Origin: Tillandsia leiboldiana | Lineage: Eukaryota > Streptophyta > Magnoliopsida > Poales > Bromeliaceae | Assembly (NCBI GenBank): GCA_029204045.2 | Contig: CM055060.1 | Location: forward strand, 50,485,526-50,549,525 | Length of the DNA stretch: 64,000 nucleotides | Direction of reading: 5' to 3' | Part shown: one piece after another, positions 45,225 through 56,016 of the stretch | Position numbering within the stretch: position 1 is the stretch's first letter | How the letters are laid out: every line of letters begins with the position of its first letter | Notes under the pieces: model-generated | What the model saw: only the letters and a program-made list of their open reading frames with translations | What the model was told of the DNA's origin: nothing | Databases searched by the model: none | Position numbers and translations under genes: made by a program

Positions 45225-46143
45225 TTTTTTTTTTGAGAGAAAGGCAGCATGCTGCCGCTTCATTCATAACGGGTGTGAACTTAGCAATTGGGCAGCCGAT
45301 ATTTGCAACAGAGCAGTCGGACCCAAAAAAATAAAAATAATAATAATAATAATAAAACAGGGCTAGGTACAATACTTAATCCAGTTTGAGCGGCAGATAC
45401 GAACTAACGCAAGAACTGCACCGATGGGACGTTTCTTGTTGTCGAAACATCTCCTGTTCCTTTCTAGCCAGATGTTCCACCAGGTTGCTGCAAGGGTTGT
45501 AAGCAGACGTTTCCCTAGGGCTCCTTTTTTATGTCCAGTCATTTCCCATAACTTATCGAGCGATGAGGTGTTTTGGACCTCCAATTTGTTTGGCACCAAG
45601 GCCTCCAGTAGTGTTTTCGTGAAGGTGCAGGATACAAAGAGATGATCTGCCGTTTCTTCTGAATCTAGACAGATAGCGCAGCTGGTGGGTCCGGTCCAGT
45701 GCCTTTTCTGAAGGATGTCTTTGGTCAAAATTCTCCTTCTCAGAGCCAGCCAAATAAAGATCTTAACTTTGAGTGGTGCCTTTATATTCCAGAGCTTCTC
45801 GAACCGAGTTTCCGCTACCCCACTCTCTTGTAAGAAGCAGTACAGCGACTTAACTGTAAAGATTCTCGAGTTTGTCCAACGCCAAAAGACTTGGTCTTTG
45901 TTGTTAGTTAGAGTTTGGGTCGGGATGAACTCCTTCAAGTTTATGATTAAATTGTCTAGGCCCAATGGGTTGGTTATTAGGCCCTCCAGAATTCTATCCC
46001 AGTTCCAACCAAATTGTCCCAAGCTGTCTTTCACTCGTAAGGTCTTGTTATGGACCAAATCAAAGATTCTTGGGAATTGGGTCGATAGCGAAGATTCTCC
46101 TATCCAAATGTTTGACAGAAGGCTGTCCTTTCTCCGGAGATCC
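45225..46143 (-). mobile_element. 5'-truncated L1-type LINE
   Basis: Minus-strand order: coding tail, short 3' UTR, then a poly-A tail (plus-strand T run, 45223-45234). A perfect 17-bp target-site duplication, ATTAATTAGCTTTTCTT, flanks it (45208-45224 and 46144-46160). Only the last about 0.9 kb of the element was inserted, the usual outcome of incomplete target-primed reverse transcription. An (ATA)n-like tract at 45330-45356 lies in the 3' UTR. Confidence 0.95.
45366..46142 (-). pseudogene. C-terminal fragment of plant LINE reverse transcriptase (zf-RVT)
   Basis: An open frame of about 259 codons enters at the truncation point, so it has no start of its own; the ATG at 46145 uses flanking bases. 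It shows the plant LINE C-terminal zinc-binding domain: FWRWTNSRIFTVKSLYCFL, LWNIKAPLKVKIFIWLAL, then C-A-I-C and ETADHLFVSCTFT. The endonuclease and polymerase parts are missing. The frame itself is undamaged to its stop at 45363-45365, suggesting a fairly young insertion. No function is expected. Confidence 0.9.
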
Positions 46144-46160
46144 ATTAATTAGCTTTTCTT

Positions 46161-46977
46161 ATGCAAACTCTCTATAGATGGCTAGCTAAATTAATTATGA
46201 AACCAAACTAATCCTGTAGATCCATTATTGAGCCCTAGCATAGGGTTTGCTCCATTGAGCCTCCATGAGCCATCTTACCATCCTTCGCATATTGCTGAGT
46301 CCATTTCTAGTGTCCTTGCCTTACATTTTACATTGATTAGCTAATTAGTACTATTTGAGTCCACCTATTTATTAGAACTATTAAACTTAGTAACAATAGT
46401 CTAGGGTATAGGAGATGAGACATTGGGACATAAAATTTGCTTAACAGTGAACTTCTTCGGAAGCTCAAGTAACTCAAGAATGTTATTTTTAATATTTTAT
46501 GCTCGACACTCCTTCGCATGATGGCTTGATCGTTGAATAGGACCAAGACATAAATTCTAAATCAAAGAAATAAAGGATGGGTTTTTGCAATTGAATGGTG
46601 AATGCTCTTTGGGAGTTCATGTAATATTCGAGTTGCAAAACACTATACTAAACTTTAACCAAATTGGGCAAAATATAGTGAGTAGTGATCTTGTCATTTT
46701 CCAAGTGGTGTTCCGAGGGTGTCAGAATAGTTAGAAGAGACTTTGGATTCTGAGGAGCAAAAATAAGAAATTTGAAAAATTTTAAGATTCTATCCATTCG
46801 TTTTCTAGGACCGATCTGTAACTGCTGGGTTCGGACTCCATTGGGAAGGACTGAACTCTCCCCATGAGACAGCATGAGCTCAACCTTCGGGGACCAGTCC
46901 TTGAAAGGCTGGACCATTCAACCTCTGCATCCCCATAGGCATTCGGGGATTGGTCTCGGCTGTATTTGGGCACCCCT
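46161..46977. other. Unassigned spacer
   Basis: No gene, tandem repeat or bounded element recognised between the LINE and the CACTA element. Confidence 0.5.
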
Positions 46978-48134
46978 CACTACAAGAAAAAGGATTTTTG
47001 GTGGCGACACTTTGGTGGCGACAATTATTGTCGCCACTAATTGTAAAGATATAGTGGCGACATTTAATTGTCGCCACCGATAAATAAGATATAGTGGCGA
47101 CATATATTTGTCGCCACCAATAATTAAGATATAGCGGCGACTTTTTAATGTCGCCACTAATACTTAGTAATTAGCGGCGACTTTGTCGCCTTGAAAAGAT
47201 AAATATATAGTGGCGACTTTTGTCGCCACCAATAAAGAATATACGGCGGCGACATTACAATGTCGCCACTAATACTTATTATTGGTGGCGACATTTTTGT
47301 CGCCACCAATACATAATATTTTCCTTTTAGATTCGAATTTTAAACTTATTTAAATTTTTTAATTTTAAATTTTATTCGTTAAATTTAATTTTTAAATTTA
47401 AAATTTAGATATTAAATTTAAAATTTTAAAACTTAATATTTAAATTTTAAATTTCAAATCAGAAATTATAAATTTAAAATTTTAAATTTAAAATAAAATT
47501 TAAATTTTAAAACTTTAAAAGTATAAATTTAAAATTTTACAATTTTAAACTATAAGTTTTGAATTATAAGTTTTAATTTTAAAATTGTAAATTTCAAATT
47601 TAAAATAAGTAATAGGGGATAAGTAATAGCGGCGACATTTCTGTCGCCACCAATACTTATTATTGGTGGCGACATTTCTGTCGCCACCGATACTTAATAT
47701 TTTCCATTTAGATTCAAATTTTAAACTTATTTAAATTTTTTAATTTTAAATTTTATCCGTTAAATTTAATTTTTAAATTTAAAATTTAGATATTAAATTT
47801 AAAATTTTAAAACTTAATATTTAAATTTTATATTTCAAATCAAAAATTATAAATTTAAAATTTAAAATTTAAGATAAAATTTAAATTTTAAAAATTTAAA
47901 AGTATAAATTTAAAATTTTACAATTTTAAACTATAAGGCCACCGATTCTTCATACTTTTGGTGGCGACAATTGTCGCCACCTTTTCCGTCGCCGCTAAAG
48001 TTGTCGCCGCTATATACTTTCGGCGACATGCTTTAAGGTGGCGACATTTAGTCGCCGCCAAAATTATTTGGTGGCGACTTTTTGGCTTATGGTGGCGACT
48101 TTTGTCGCCACCAAATGTCATGATTGTAGTAGTG
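46978..48134. mobile_element. Non-autonomous CACTA element rich in palindromes
   Basis: Ends CACTACAAGAAAAAGG and GTAGTAGTG, with a 3-bp TSD CCT on each side (46975-46977 and 48135-48137); 1157 bp. The subterminal regions contain about a dozen short palindromes of the form GTGGCGACA-n-TGTCGCCAC, spaced 30-50 bp. Two copies of an extremely AT-rich block (TTTAAATTT words) lie in the middle, offset by about 381 bp (47281 and 47662), so the core is an internal tandem duplication. No transposase frame exists. Subterminal repeats are known transposase-binding sites in CACTA elements; that role here is inferred. Confidence 0.9.
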
Positions 48135-48256
48135 CCTTCTTAAGGGTTTGTTGGCTTCTCCCTCGCACCCAAAAACACACGCACACCCCTCTCTTTTTCT
48201 GTTTCACTCTCTCTCGCACTCTCCTCTCCTTTTCTGTCTGGAATCTCTCTCCTAGC

Positions 48257-48350
48257 ATGGGGATTGGAGGGAAAAAGTCTGGAAAAAGCTTGGAAAAGAA
48301 TAAGAGGAAGTTTAGGAGCAAGAAAGAGCTTGGTTTCTTCCAAGGCAAAG
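48257..48350 (+). CDS. Possible first exon of an unrecognised small gene
   Basis: A CT-rich leader (48160-48250) precedes ATG 48257. A 31-codon lysine-rich frame (MGIGGKKSGKSLEKNKRK..) then runs to a good donor, AAAG|GTGAGA (48351). This composition resembles a plant 5' UTR plus first exon. I found no second exon and do not recognise the peptide, so it may be chance or a gene fragment. It starts about 120 bp from the CACTA element end. Confidence 0.25.
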
Positions 48351-48351
48351 G

Positions 48352-48767
48352 TGAGATTTATAGATTTTAGGTTAGGATTTTACTTAAATCCTTTAAAATT
48401 GAGATGATTGAGAATCCGACAAGATTCTAAACTAGATTCTTGCAAGAATCATGGAGATTTTTGGATTTATTTCGAAGATATGAATTTTTAGGGTTTATAA
48501 AAGAGGTTTTGGATTCGTAGGGTTTTGATCTAATTTAATCTTACAAATTTCTAATTGAAAGTTATAGAAGCGTGCCTAACACGTTTAATTTAATAAGCAA
48601 CTGAGTTTTGATGATTGATTTGAAAAAATAGGCCAAAATCGTTAATTTTGTGTTTGTTACCCCCGAAACGTACCGAGACGAAATCAGAACTCAAATTACT
48701 TAGATTCCTTAATGTTTAGCATCAAAACAAGGCAGGTGGTGCTTTTTAAAATGAACGAATGCCTTTC
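48352..48767. other. Spacer downstream of the putative exon
   Basis: AT-rich, intron-like in composition. No acceptor-flanked open exon was found. Confidence 0.35.
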
Positions 48768-49025
48768 CACTACAACAAAATTAGGCTATAGCGACACATT
48801 TAAGTGTTTCTAAAATCTAAAAAAAGTGTCGCCGACAAAAATACCAACACTTATTGTAAGTGTTGCTATATGTGTCATCGCTAGGGTGTATAGCGACACA
48901 TTTTTGTAATGTGTCCAAAAAATGTGTCCCTATAACCTAATTTTGGATATAGATAGAATATAGATAGGACACTTATACAAAAGTGTCACAAACATGTGTC
49001 CCTATAACCTAATTTTGTTGTAGTG
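48768..49025. mobile_element. CACTA MITE copy 3
   Basis: Ends CACTACAACAAAATTAGG and CCTAATTTTGTTGTAGTG; 258 bp. The flanking triplets are TTC and TTT, so the TSD has one mismatch. Confidence 0.9.
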
Positions 49026-49063
49026 TTTTATGTCTAAATCCTTATAATAGGTCGTATATTAGT

Positions 49064-49408
49064 CAAGGATTTAAGTATCTATCGGCACGGACCGTATCCA
49101 CCGTGTCGTATCGTGACAATAAGATATCGGTACAATACAGCTCTCGTGCCGATGACACAGCTCAAAATCCTTTTTTTCTTTAAATTACTAAGTAATTTTA
49201 TCAATAAAGTTCAAAATATTTGATAAAAATACATAATAAGCAATTAGAAATTTTTGTTGCTAAAGAAAATAAATATTTCATGCCATTATGAGTCGGTACA
49301 CATGTATTTTTTGCGACCGGTACTCATCGGCATGGCCCGGCACGCACTGTGTCGTACCATGCCGACAAGTTTTCAGCACAACCCCATGCCACGACACTTA
49401 AATTCTTG
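49064..49408. mobile_element. hAT MITE with 8-bp TSD
   Basis: Terminal inverted repeats CAAGGATTTAAGTATC and (reverse of the right end) CAAGAATTTAAGTGTC match at 14 of 16 positions. A perfect 8-bp TSD, ATATTAGT, flanks the 345-bp element (49056-49063 and 49409-49416). It is non-coding. Both flanks carry CGGCACG/GTGCCG words that fold inward. Confidence 0.92.
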
Positions 49409-49767
49409 ATATTAGTATTTAAATATTTGATGCACGTAGGGGTTGGTGTTGTACTTCTGATTGCAATTCCCGACATGCTTCCAATTTCGAATTAGGTGAC
49501 ATGAGTCCATGATCCAATATGTAGAACGCATGAGGATTAGGTCATTTGAAAGACAAGAATCCTAATAATGCATTAAAAGGCTAGTATTGGGACTTTAAAA
49601 ATATGTGATAAAACTATAAGACTATATAGAGTTGAACAAAATCTAGTGACAACAATATAAATCGAGTGGCCTCTTATTTATGTAGAAAGTTAGCTATGTT
49701 GATAATGTATATAGTGTTTGGATGAGTTAGACACTAGAGACTTATAAATTTCTAGTTTGTGTCATTA

Positions 49768-50024
49768 CACTACAACAAAACTATGCTATAGCGAAACTTT
49801 TAAGTATTGCTAAAAACTTAAAAAAATACTGCTGAAAAAAATACCGACACTTGTCATTAGTGTCGCTATATATGCCGTCGCTAGGGTGTATAGCGACACA
49901 TTACTATAATGTGCCCCAAAAATGTGTCACTATAACCTAATTTTGAATATAGATGGACTATAAATTGGGCACTTGCAAAAAGTGTTACAAACATGTGTCC
50001 CTATAACCTAATTTTGTTGTAGTG
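49768..50024. mobile_element. CACTA MITE copy 4
   Basis: Ends CACTACAACAAAACTATG and CCTAATTTTGTTGTAGTG; TSD TTA on both sides; 257 bp. It and copy 5 share the variant left end AAAACTAT and internal differences, so they form a subfamily. Confidence 0.93.
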
Positions 50025-50465
50025 TTATGATCTAGTGAGTCCTCTGGATTGGAGGATAAAATTATATTCACATAGTATGTTCGGCTTGTGGGGGTCACTC
50101 CTCCATAAGAAGTATACTCCAGAGTGTCACATGACATCAGTTATAGGAATTATCTTTTCAACAGACAGCGAGCAAGTAGATTATAGGAATTATCTTCCCA
50201 CTTGACTTAGAGATGTAAGTTAGGGCTCGATATTTGGCGAGCCATTGATTGGGTTATGAGACAAAGTGGTTGTGCTAGGCATTGTACTTGATACATATTG
50301 TCAAGACATAGTAACAGTGTTTTATTTTTTATATGTATAGTATAGATGTTTATTGCTTTTCTATTTATTCGCTACTTATGTCTTGTTTAGACCTAGTGGG
50401 TGGCCTAACCCATCAGGGACTTTTATTAGTTCTCACCTCCTATTTTGCAGATCCCTCACTAAACG
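50025..50465 (+). mobile_element. Decayed Gypsy LTR fragment
   Basis: Matches the right half of LTRs A-C in order: a GGATTGGA segment, GATTGGGTTATGAG, TTATGTCTTGTTTAGACCTAGTGGG, TAGTTCTCAC and TTTTGCAG. It is interrupted at 50466 by CACTA MITE copy 5 and seems to continue just after it (GTGCGGGATTGCCGG at 50732). Confidence 0.55.
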
Positions 50466-50723
50466 CACTACAACAAAACTATACTATAGCGACACTTTTA
50501 AGTATTGCTAAAAACTAAAAAAAAATGCTGCTGAAAAAAATACCGGCACTTGTCATTAGTGTCGCTATATGTGCCGTCGCTAGGGTGTATAGCGACACAT
50601 TACTATAATGTGCCCCAAAAATGTGTCACTATAACCTAATTATGGATATAGATGGACTATAAATGGGACATTTACAAAAAGTGTTACAAACATGTGTCCC
50701 TATAATCTAATTTTGTTGTAGTG
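50466..50723. mobile_element. CACTA MITE copy 5
   Basis: Ends CACTACAACAAAACTATA and CTAATTTTGTTGTAGTG; TSD ACG on both sides; 258 bp. Confidence 0.93.
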
Positions 50724-50759
50724 ACGTGGCCGTGCGGGATTGCCGGAAGGGCATAGTGC

Positions 50760-51859
50760 CCTAAATAGTGATCTTGGATTTAGGTCACCTTATATAGAGT
50801 AGATGTGCATTTATTTTTTAAGCAAACTTTGTAGAGGTTTATTTTGAAAAGTATAAATGTAAAATTGTATAAAGATTTGTAAGATAAATATATGCAAAAA
50901 GTTAGATGTTTAGTTAAGTTTAATTTTCTCGCTCTGTGATAATTTTTTTATACAATACTGTATGATTGTATTTCTCGTAGAAATTCATACACTAGTTTTA
51001 TATATGCCTTAACACAAATAGAAAAAAAATTTGTTCATTCGGCGAGTTTATGCGCATGTCCGAACCGACCAAATAGATAGTCTCGACGCGTGACAGTTCA
51101 ACTCAAAACCTTCTGCTCAAATTTTTTCATAAAAAACAATTCATTCTCAAAAATCTTAAACTCGACGCGTGACAGTTCAACTCAAAACCTTCTGCTCAAA
51201 TTTTTTCATAAAAAACAATTCATTCTCAAAAATCTTAAACTCGTTAAGAATTCATGTTGTTTTAGTATTATATTCAGTGAAATTCAATTAAAGTTTAGAT
51301 CCAAATTAATAGTTATATTAATTGTTTAATTAAGGCTAAGTATCTTACAATGCTGATTAGAGCCGCAGACAATCTATACCTATCTATTATTTTCCCTATT
51401 TCTTGCCACGTGGCAAACAAAATTTTAATTGAGAATTTTCATTTCCTTCAATTGAGAATTTTACGAGTCTTCTCATTCCCAACTCTCAATAAATTAATTA
51501 TAAACTCTTCCCATTTCCAATCCCCCCAATAAATTAATTGTGGACTCGAAACCTAATGAACCACTTATACATCTAAAATCAAATTGTATACATAACTCAC
51601 ACTCAACCACAAAAATTCAATTGAGAATTTTCTGACTCTTCTCATTCTCAATCCCTAATGAATTAATTATGAACTCTTCTCATTCTCAACCCCCAATGAA
51701 TTAATTGTGAACTCGAAACCCAATGAGTCACTTATACATCTAAAATCAAATTCTACACACGACTCAAACTCAACCACAAAAACTCCTATACTATGACCAA
51801 CATCATTCTCTCCTCTCTCGCTCTCCCCCTTTTTTAGCTCTTCTTCTTCTCTCTCTTTC
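50760..51859. other. AT-rich spacer with small tandem repeats
   Basis: Contains the 79-bp duplication at 51082-51243. From about 51420 to 51785 there are diverged repeats using AATTGAGAATTTT, CTCTTCTCATTCTCAA and AATTAATTGTGAACTCGAAACC. No gene is supported apart from the glucanase fragment that follows. Confidence 0.5.
51082..51243. repeat. 79-bp perfect tandem duplication
   Basis: The unit beginning CTCGACGCGTGACAGTTC occurs at 51082 and 51161 with no difference seen by eye. Confidence 0.95.
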
Positions 51860-52164
51860 TACGTCACTATCTCCCTCTTCGCCATCTCCGTCTGCAACAA
51901 AGCCCTCTCCCTCGACCCCTCCACCCTCGATCCTTGCCTCCTCCTTCCCGCCGTGGAGAACCTGTAAGCCTCCTTGCCCTCCTCCTCATTCCCATCCTCT
52001 AAGGTCAAAATCTCCACCGCCCACTCTATGGCCACCCTCGTCCAATCCGATCCTTCGTCGTTGGAAATCTTCCACCCCCGACCTCGCCGAAACTCTACAC
52101 CCGATCCTCGCCTTCCTTAGTCACATAGGGGGCGCCGCTTATGATCAACCCCTATCCATCGTCG
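51860..52164 (+). pseudogene. GH17 glucan endo-1,3-beta-glucosidase fragment, broken
   Basis: Three frames together give recognisable GH17 blocks in the right order: YVTIS (51860), LLLPAVENL, ASLPSSSFPSSKVKISTAHS, MATLVQSDPSS, then, after a frameshift near 52080, PDLAETLHPILAFLSHIGGA, and after a second shift MINPYP (52141-52158). An in-frame TAA replaces the residue after PAVENL (51965-51967). Family members hydrolyse callose-type beta-1,3-glucan in the cell wall or vacuole. This piece covers only the middle of the catalytic barrel, lacks both catalytic-Glu segments as far as I can see, and is dead. The flanking C/T-rich sequence to 52286 has no further recognisable domain. It may be a relic of a local gene or a captured fragment. 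Confidence 0.8.
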
Positions 52165-52285
52165 CCACTGCCACTGCCACAACGACCGCCATCGCCGATC
52201 AGAACCCTCCACTAGCTTCTCCGCCTACTCTTCCTCCTCCGCCACCGTCGTCGCCGTCACCGTCGTCGTAGCTCATAAAACGTGA

Positions 52286-52286
<1 letters not shown>

Positions 52287-52326
<40 letters not shown>
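52287..52326. repeat. (CT)n microsatellite
   Basis: Uninterrupted CT run just downstream of the glucanase relic. Confidence 0.95.
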
Positions 52327-52327
<1 letters not shown>

Positions 52328-52643
52328 AACTTCATTGCATTCCCATATATGCCTTAAATTTTAATCCCGAGTGGATTAATCTTCTACTCTGATTACTGCT
52401 ATAGGTTCTTATTTTAGGATTGAAAATAATTTATTTTTTTTGATATGTTGAAGCGGGAATTTTAAAACACAGTGTTTGAATTTTTTTTATATAATCTTCT
52501 GTTTCTATATTTATATTATGATCAAAAAAAATATTAAAAAAATATCTTGATAATATCTATCCGCCGCATCGTGCGAGTAACTACACTAATACCTAATTAA
52601 ATAACATAACCTTAAACAGATTCAATAATTAAACATTTTGTGC

Positions 52644-52796
<153 letters not shown>

Positions 52797-53167
52797 TCTA
52801 ATATTAGTCCTCTTTTTTATGGTCGTTTTAAAGACCTATTTGATTACCACATTAATCAGACATTGGTTTTTTATTAGTTCAAACTAAAGCGGACAACTGC
52901 TTTGCTAATTTATCAAGAATAATCATGTAATTCAAGTTTTCATCTAAATCTAATATTAATCATGTGGACCAAATATTATAATTAGTTTAACTACGGATAA
53001 ATCGTCAGACAAATGAATATTGGTTATTGTAAAACTCAAAAGGTATACATTAAAATAAAGTAACACAATATTAAACTTCATTTGAAAGCAAGCGAAGAAA
53101 AAAAAAAAAAAAAAAAAAAAAAATCAATATTTGAAGTAAATTAAATGTGATAAAATATTTGTTAATA

Positions 53168-53168
<1 letters not shown>

Positions 53169-53210
<42 letters not shown>
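53169..53210. repeat. (TA)n(GA)n tract abutting a foldback MITE
   Basis: TA run, then GA run, ending directly at GTCCGGCTACTATGC of the MITE at 53211. Confidence 0.95.
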
Positions 53211-53212
<2 letters not shown>

Positions 53213-53440
53213 CCGGCTACTATGCTTGTAAAAACACCAAGTAATTTGTACTTGTAAGTTTTCTACCATTAAATTAATCTATCCCTTTAACTAATTTTAG
53301 CTTTTAGATCATGTTATTCCACCAACCACCTACTAAACCCAAGGAGTCCACTATCATCCCAACCATACATCCCTTCATCCAAAGGTCAAAAACCTAACAA
53401 CACCAATAAATTGCTACTTTTAAAAGTATATGAGCTCAAT
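53211..53440. mobile_element. Foldback MITE, GTCCGGCTACTATGC family, copy 1
   Basis: The left arm (GGCTACTATGCTTGTAAAAA, ..CTTGTAAGTTTT) is the approximate inverse of the right arm (..CTACTTTTAAAAGTATATGAGCTC). It is a 230-bp imperfect hairpin. The TSD is probably TA but is hidden in the repeats. Confidence 0.8.
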
Positions 53441-53442
53441 TT

Positions 53443-53495
<53 letters not shown>
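53441..53495. repeat. (GA)n microsatellite
   Basis: GA run joining two foldback MITEs. Confidence 0.95.
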
Positions 53496-53498
<3 letters not shown>

Positions 53499-54022
53499 GT
53501 GTGCTTTTAGAAGCACGGAACCTCCGTGTTTTCAAGTTATTTTTAATGTTGAGACTTCTGAATGGACGATCAATTCCGTTAAACTTGATCTAGAGTATTT
53601 AAAAAGTCTAAAAAATAAATTTTATATTTTTTTGATATCATTTGCCTAGTGATCAAAGAGATTCAAAATCAATAATTTTAATGATTGTGTGAGCCGTTTG
53701 CAAGCTGAAGGTGTAGAAATATTCAAATCACATAAAATTTTGATAGAAATTTCTTTATACTATATAAAACAAGATTAATATTTTTGATTTAAAATTTTAT
53801 ATCATATCATCACATTTTGTGAGACTTTTATTTTTAGTCGTTGATTTTGAGTTCTTTTAATTACTAGGTAAATGATATTGAAAAATGACAATATTTATTT
53901 TCAAAATACTTTAAATACTCTAAATCAAATCTAACGGAGCCGTTCATCCATTCAAAAGTCTTAATAACGAAAACAACTTAGGAGTATAGAGGCCTTCGTG
54001 TTTCTAAAAGCACACAACCCTA
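53496..54022. mobile_element. Long foldback MITE, second family, copy 1
   Basis: Left arm CTTGTGTGCTTTTAGAAGCA mirrors right arm TTTCTAAAAGCACACAA. The inverted similarity continues through the TTAAACTTGATCTAGAGTAT and ACTCTAAATCAAATCTAACG segments. About 525 bp, non-coding. Confidence 0.85.
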
Positions 54023-54062
54023 GCGCGCGCTTTCTCTCTCTCTCCCCCCCCCTCTCTCTCTC

Positions 54063-55521
<1,459 letters not shown>

Positions 55522-55580
<59 letters not shown>
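55522..55580. repeat. (TA)n microsatellite
   Basis: TA run between two MITEs. Confidence 0.96.
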
Positions 55581-55583
<3 letters not shown>

Positions 55584-55584
55584 T

Positions 55585-55814
55585 GAATTGAGCTCTTATG
55601 ATTTTAAAAGTACTAATTTATTGGTGCTTGTAGGTTTTTAGCCCTTAAATGAAAAAATGTGTGGTTAGGATGATAGTGGGTTTTTTGGGTTAAGTAAATA
55701 ATTGGTGGAGTAGAATGATCTAAGAGATAAAATTAATCAAAAAAATAAATCTAACGGTAGAAAACTTACAAGCACCAATTGTTTAGTACTTATACAAGCA
55801 TAGTAACCGAACTC
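55585..55814. mobile_element. Foldback MITE, GTCCGGCTACTATGC family, copy 3 (reverse)
   Basis: Same family as 53211 and 54677 but inverted: AATTGAGCTCTTATGATTTT on the left and ACAAGCATAGTAACCGAACT on the right. Confidence 0.8.
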
Positions 55815-56016
55815 TATATCACTCCAACAAATTTAGCTACAGGTAAGATGCTATAGATATGTTGTCATCCAAAACTCATGCCACATCTCCAATATGAGAA
55901 TTAGTAGGCTATTTCATACACCATGCATATAGTCCAACTAAGAAAAGGGAAAAAAAAAAAAAAAAAAAAAAAAAAGGAAAAGGGAAAAACTAAGAAGCAA
56001 AAGGTAAACATCAAAC

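Noticed and set aside
46978..48134. Evenly spaced short palindromes suggesting a CRISPR-like array
   Set aside because: The spacers are not unique, the repeats are inverted and diverged, and the block is bounded by CACTA ends with a 3-bp duplication in a plant nuclear context.
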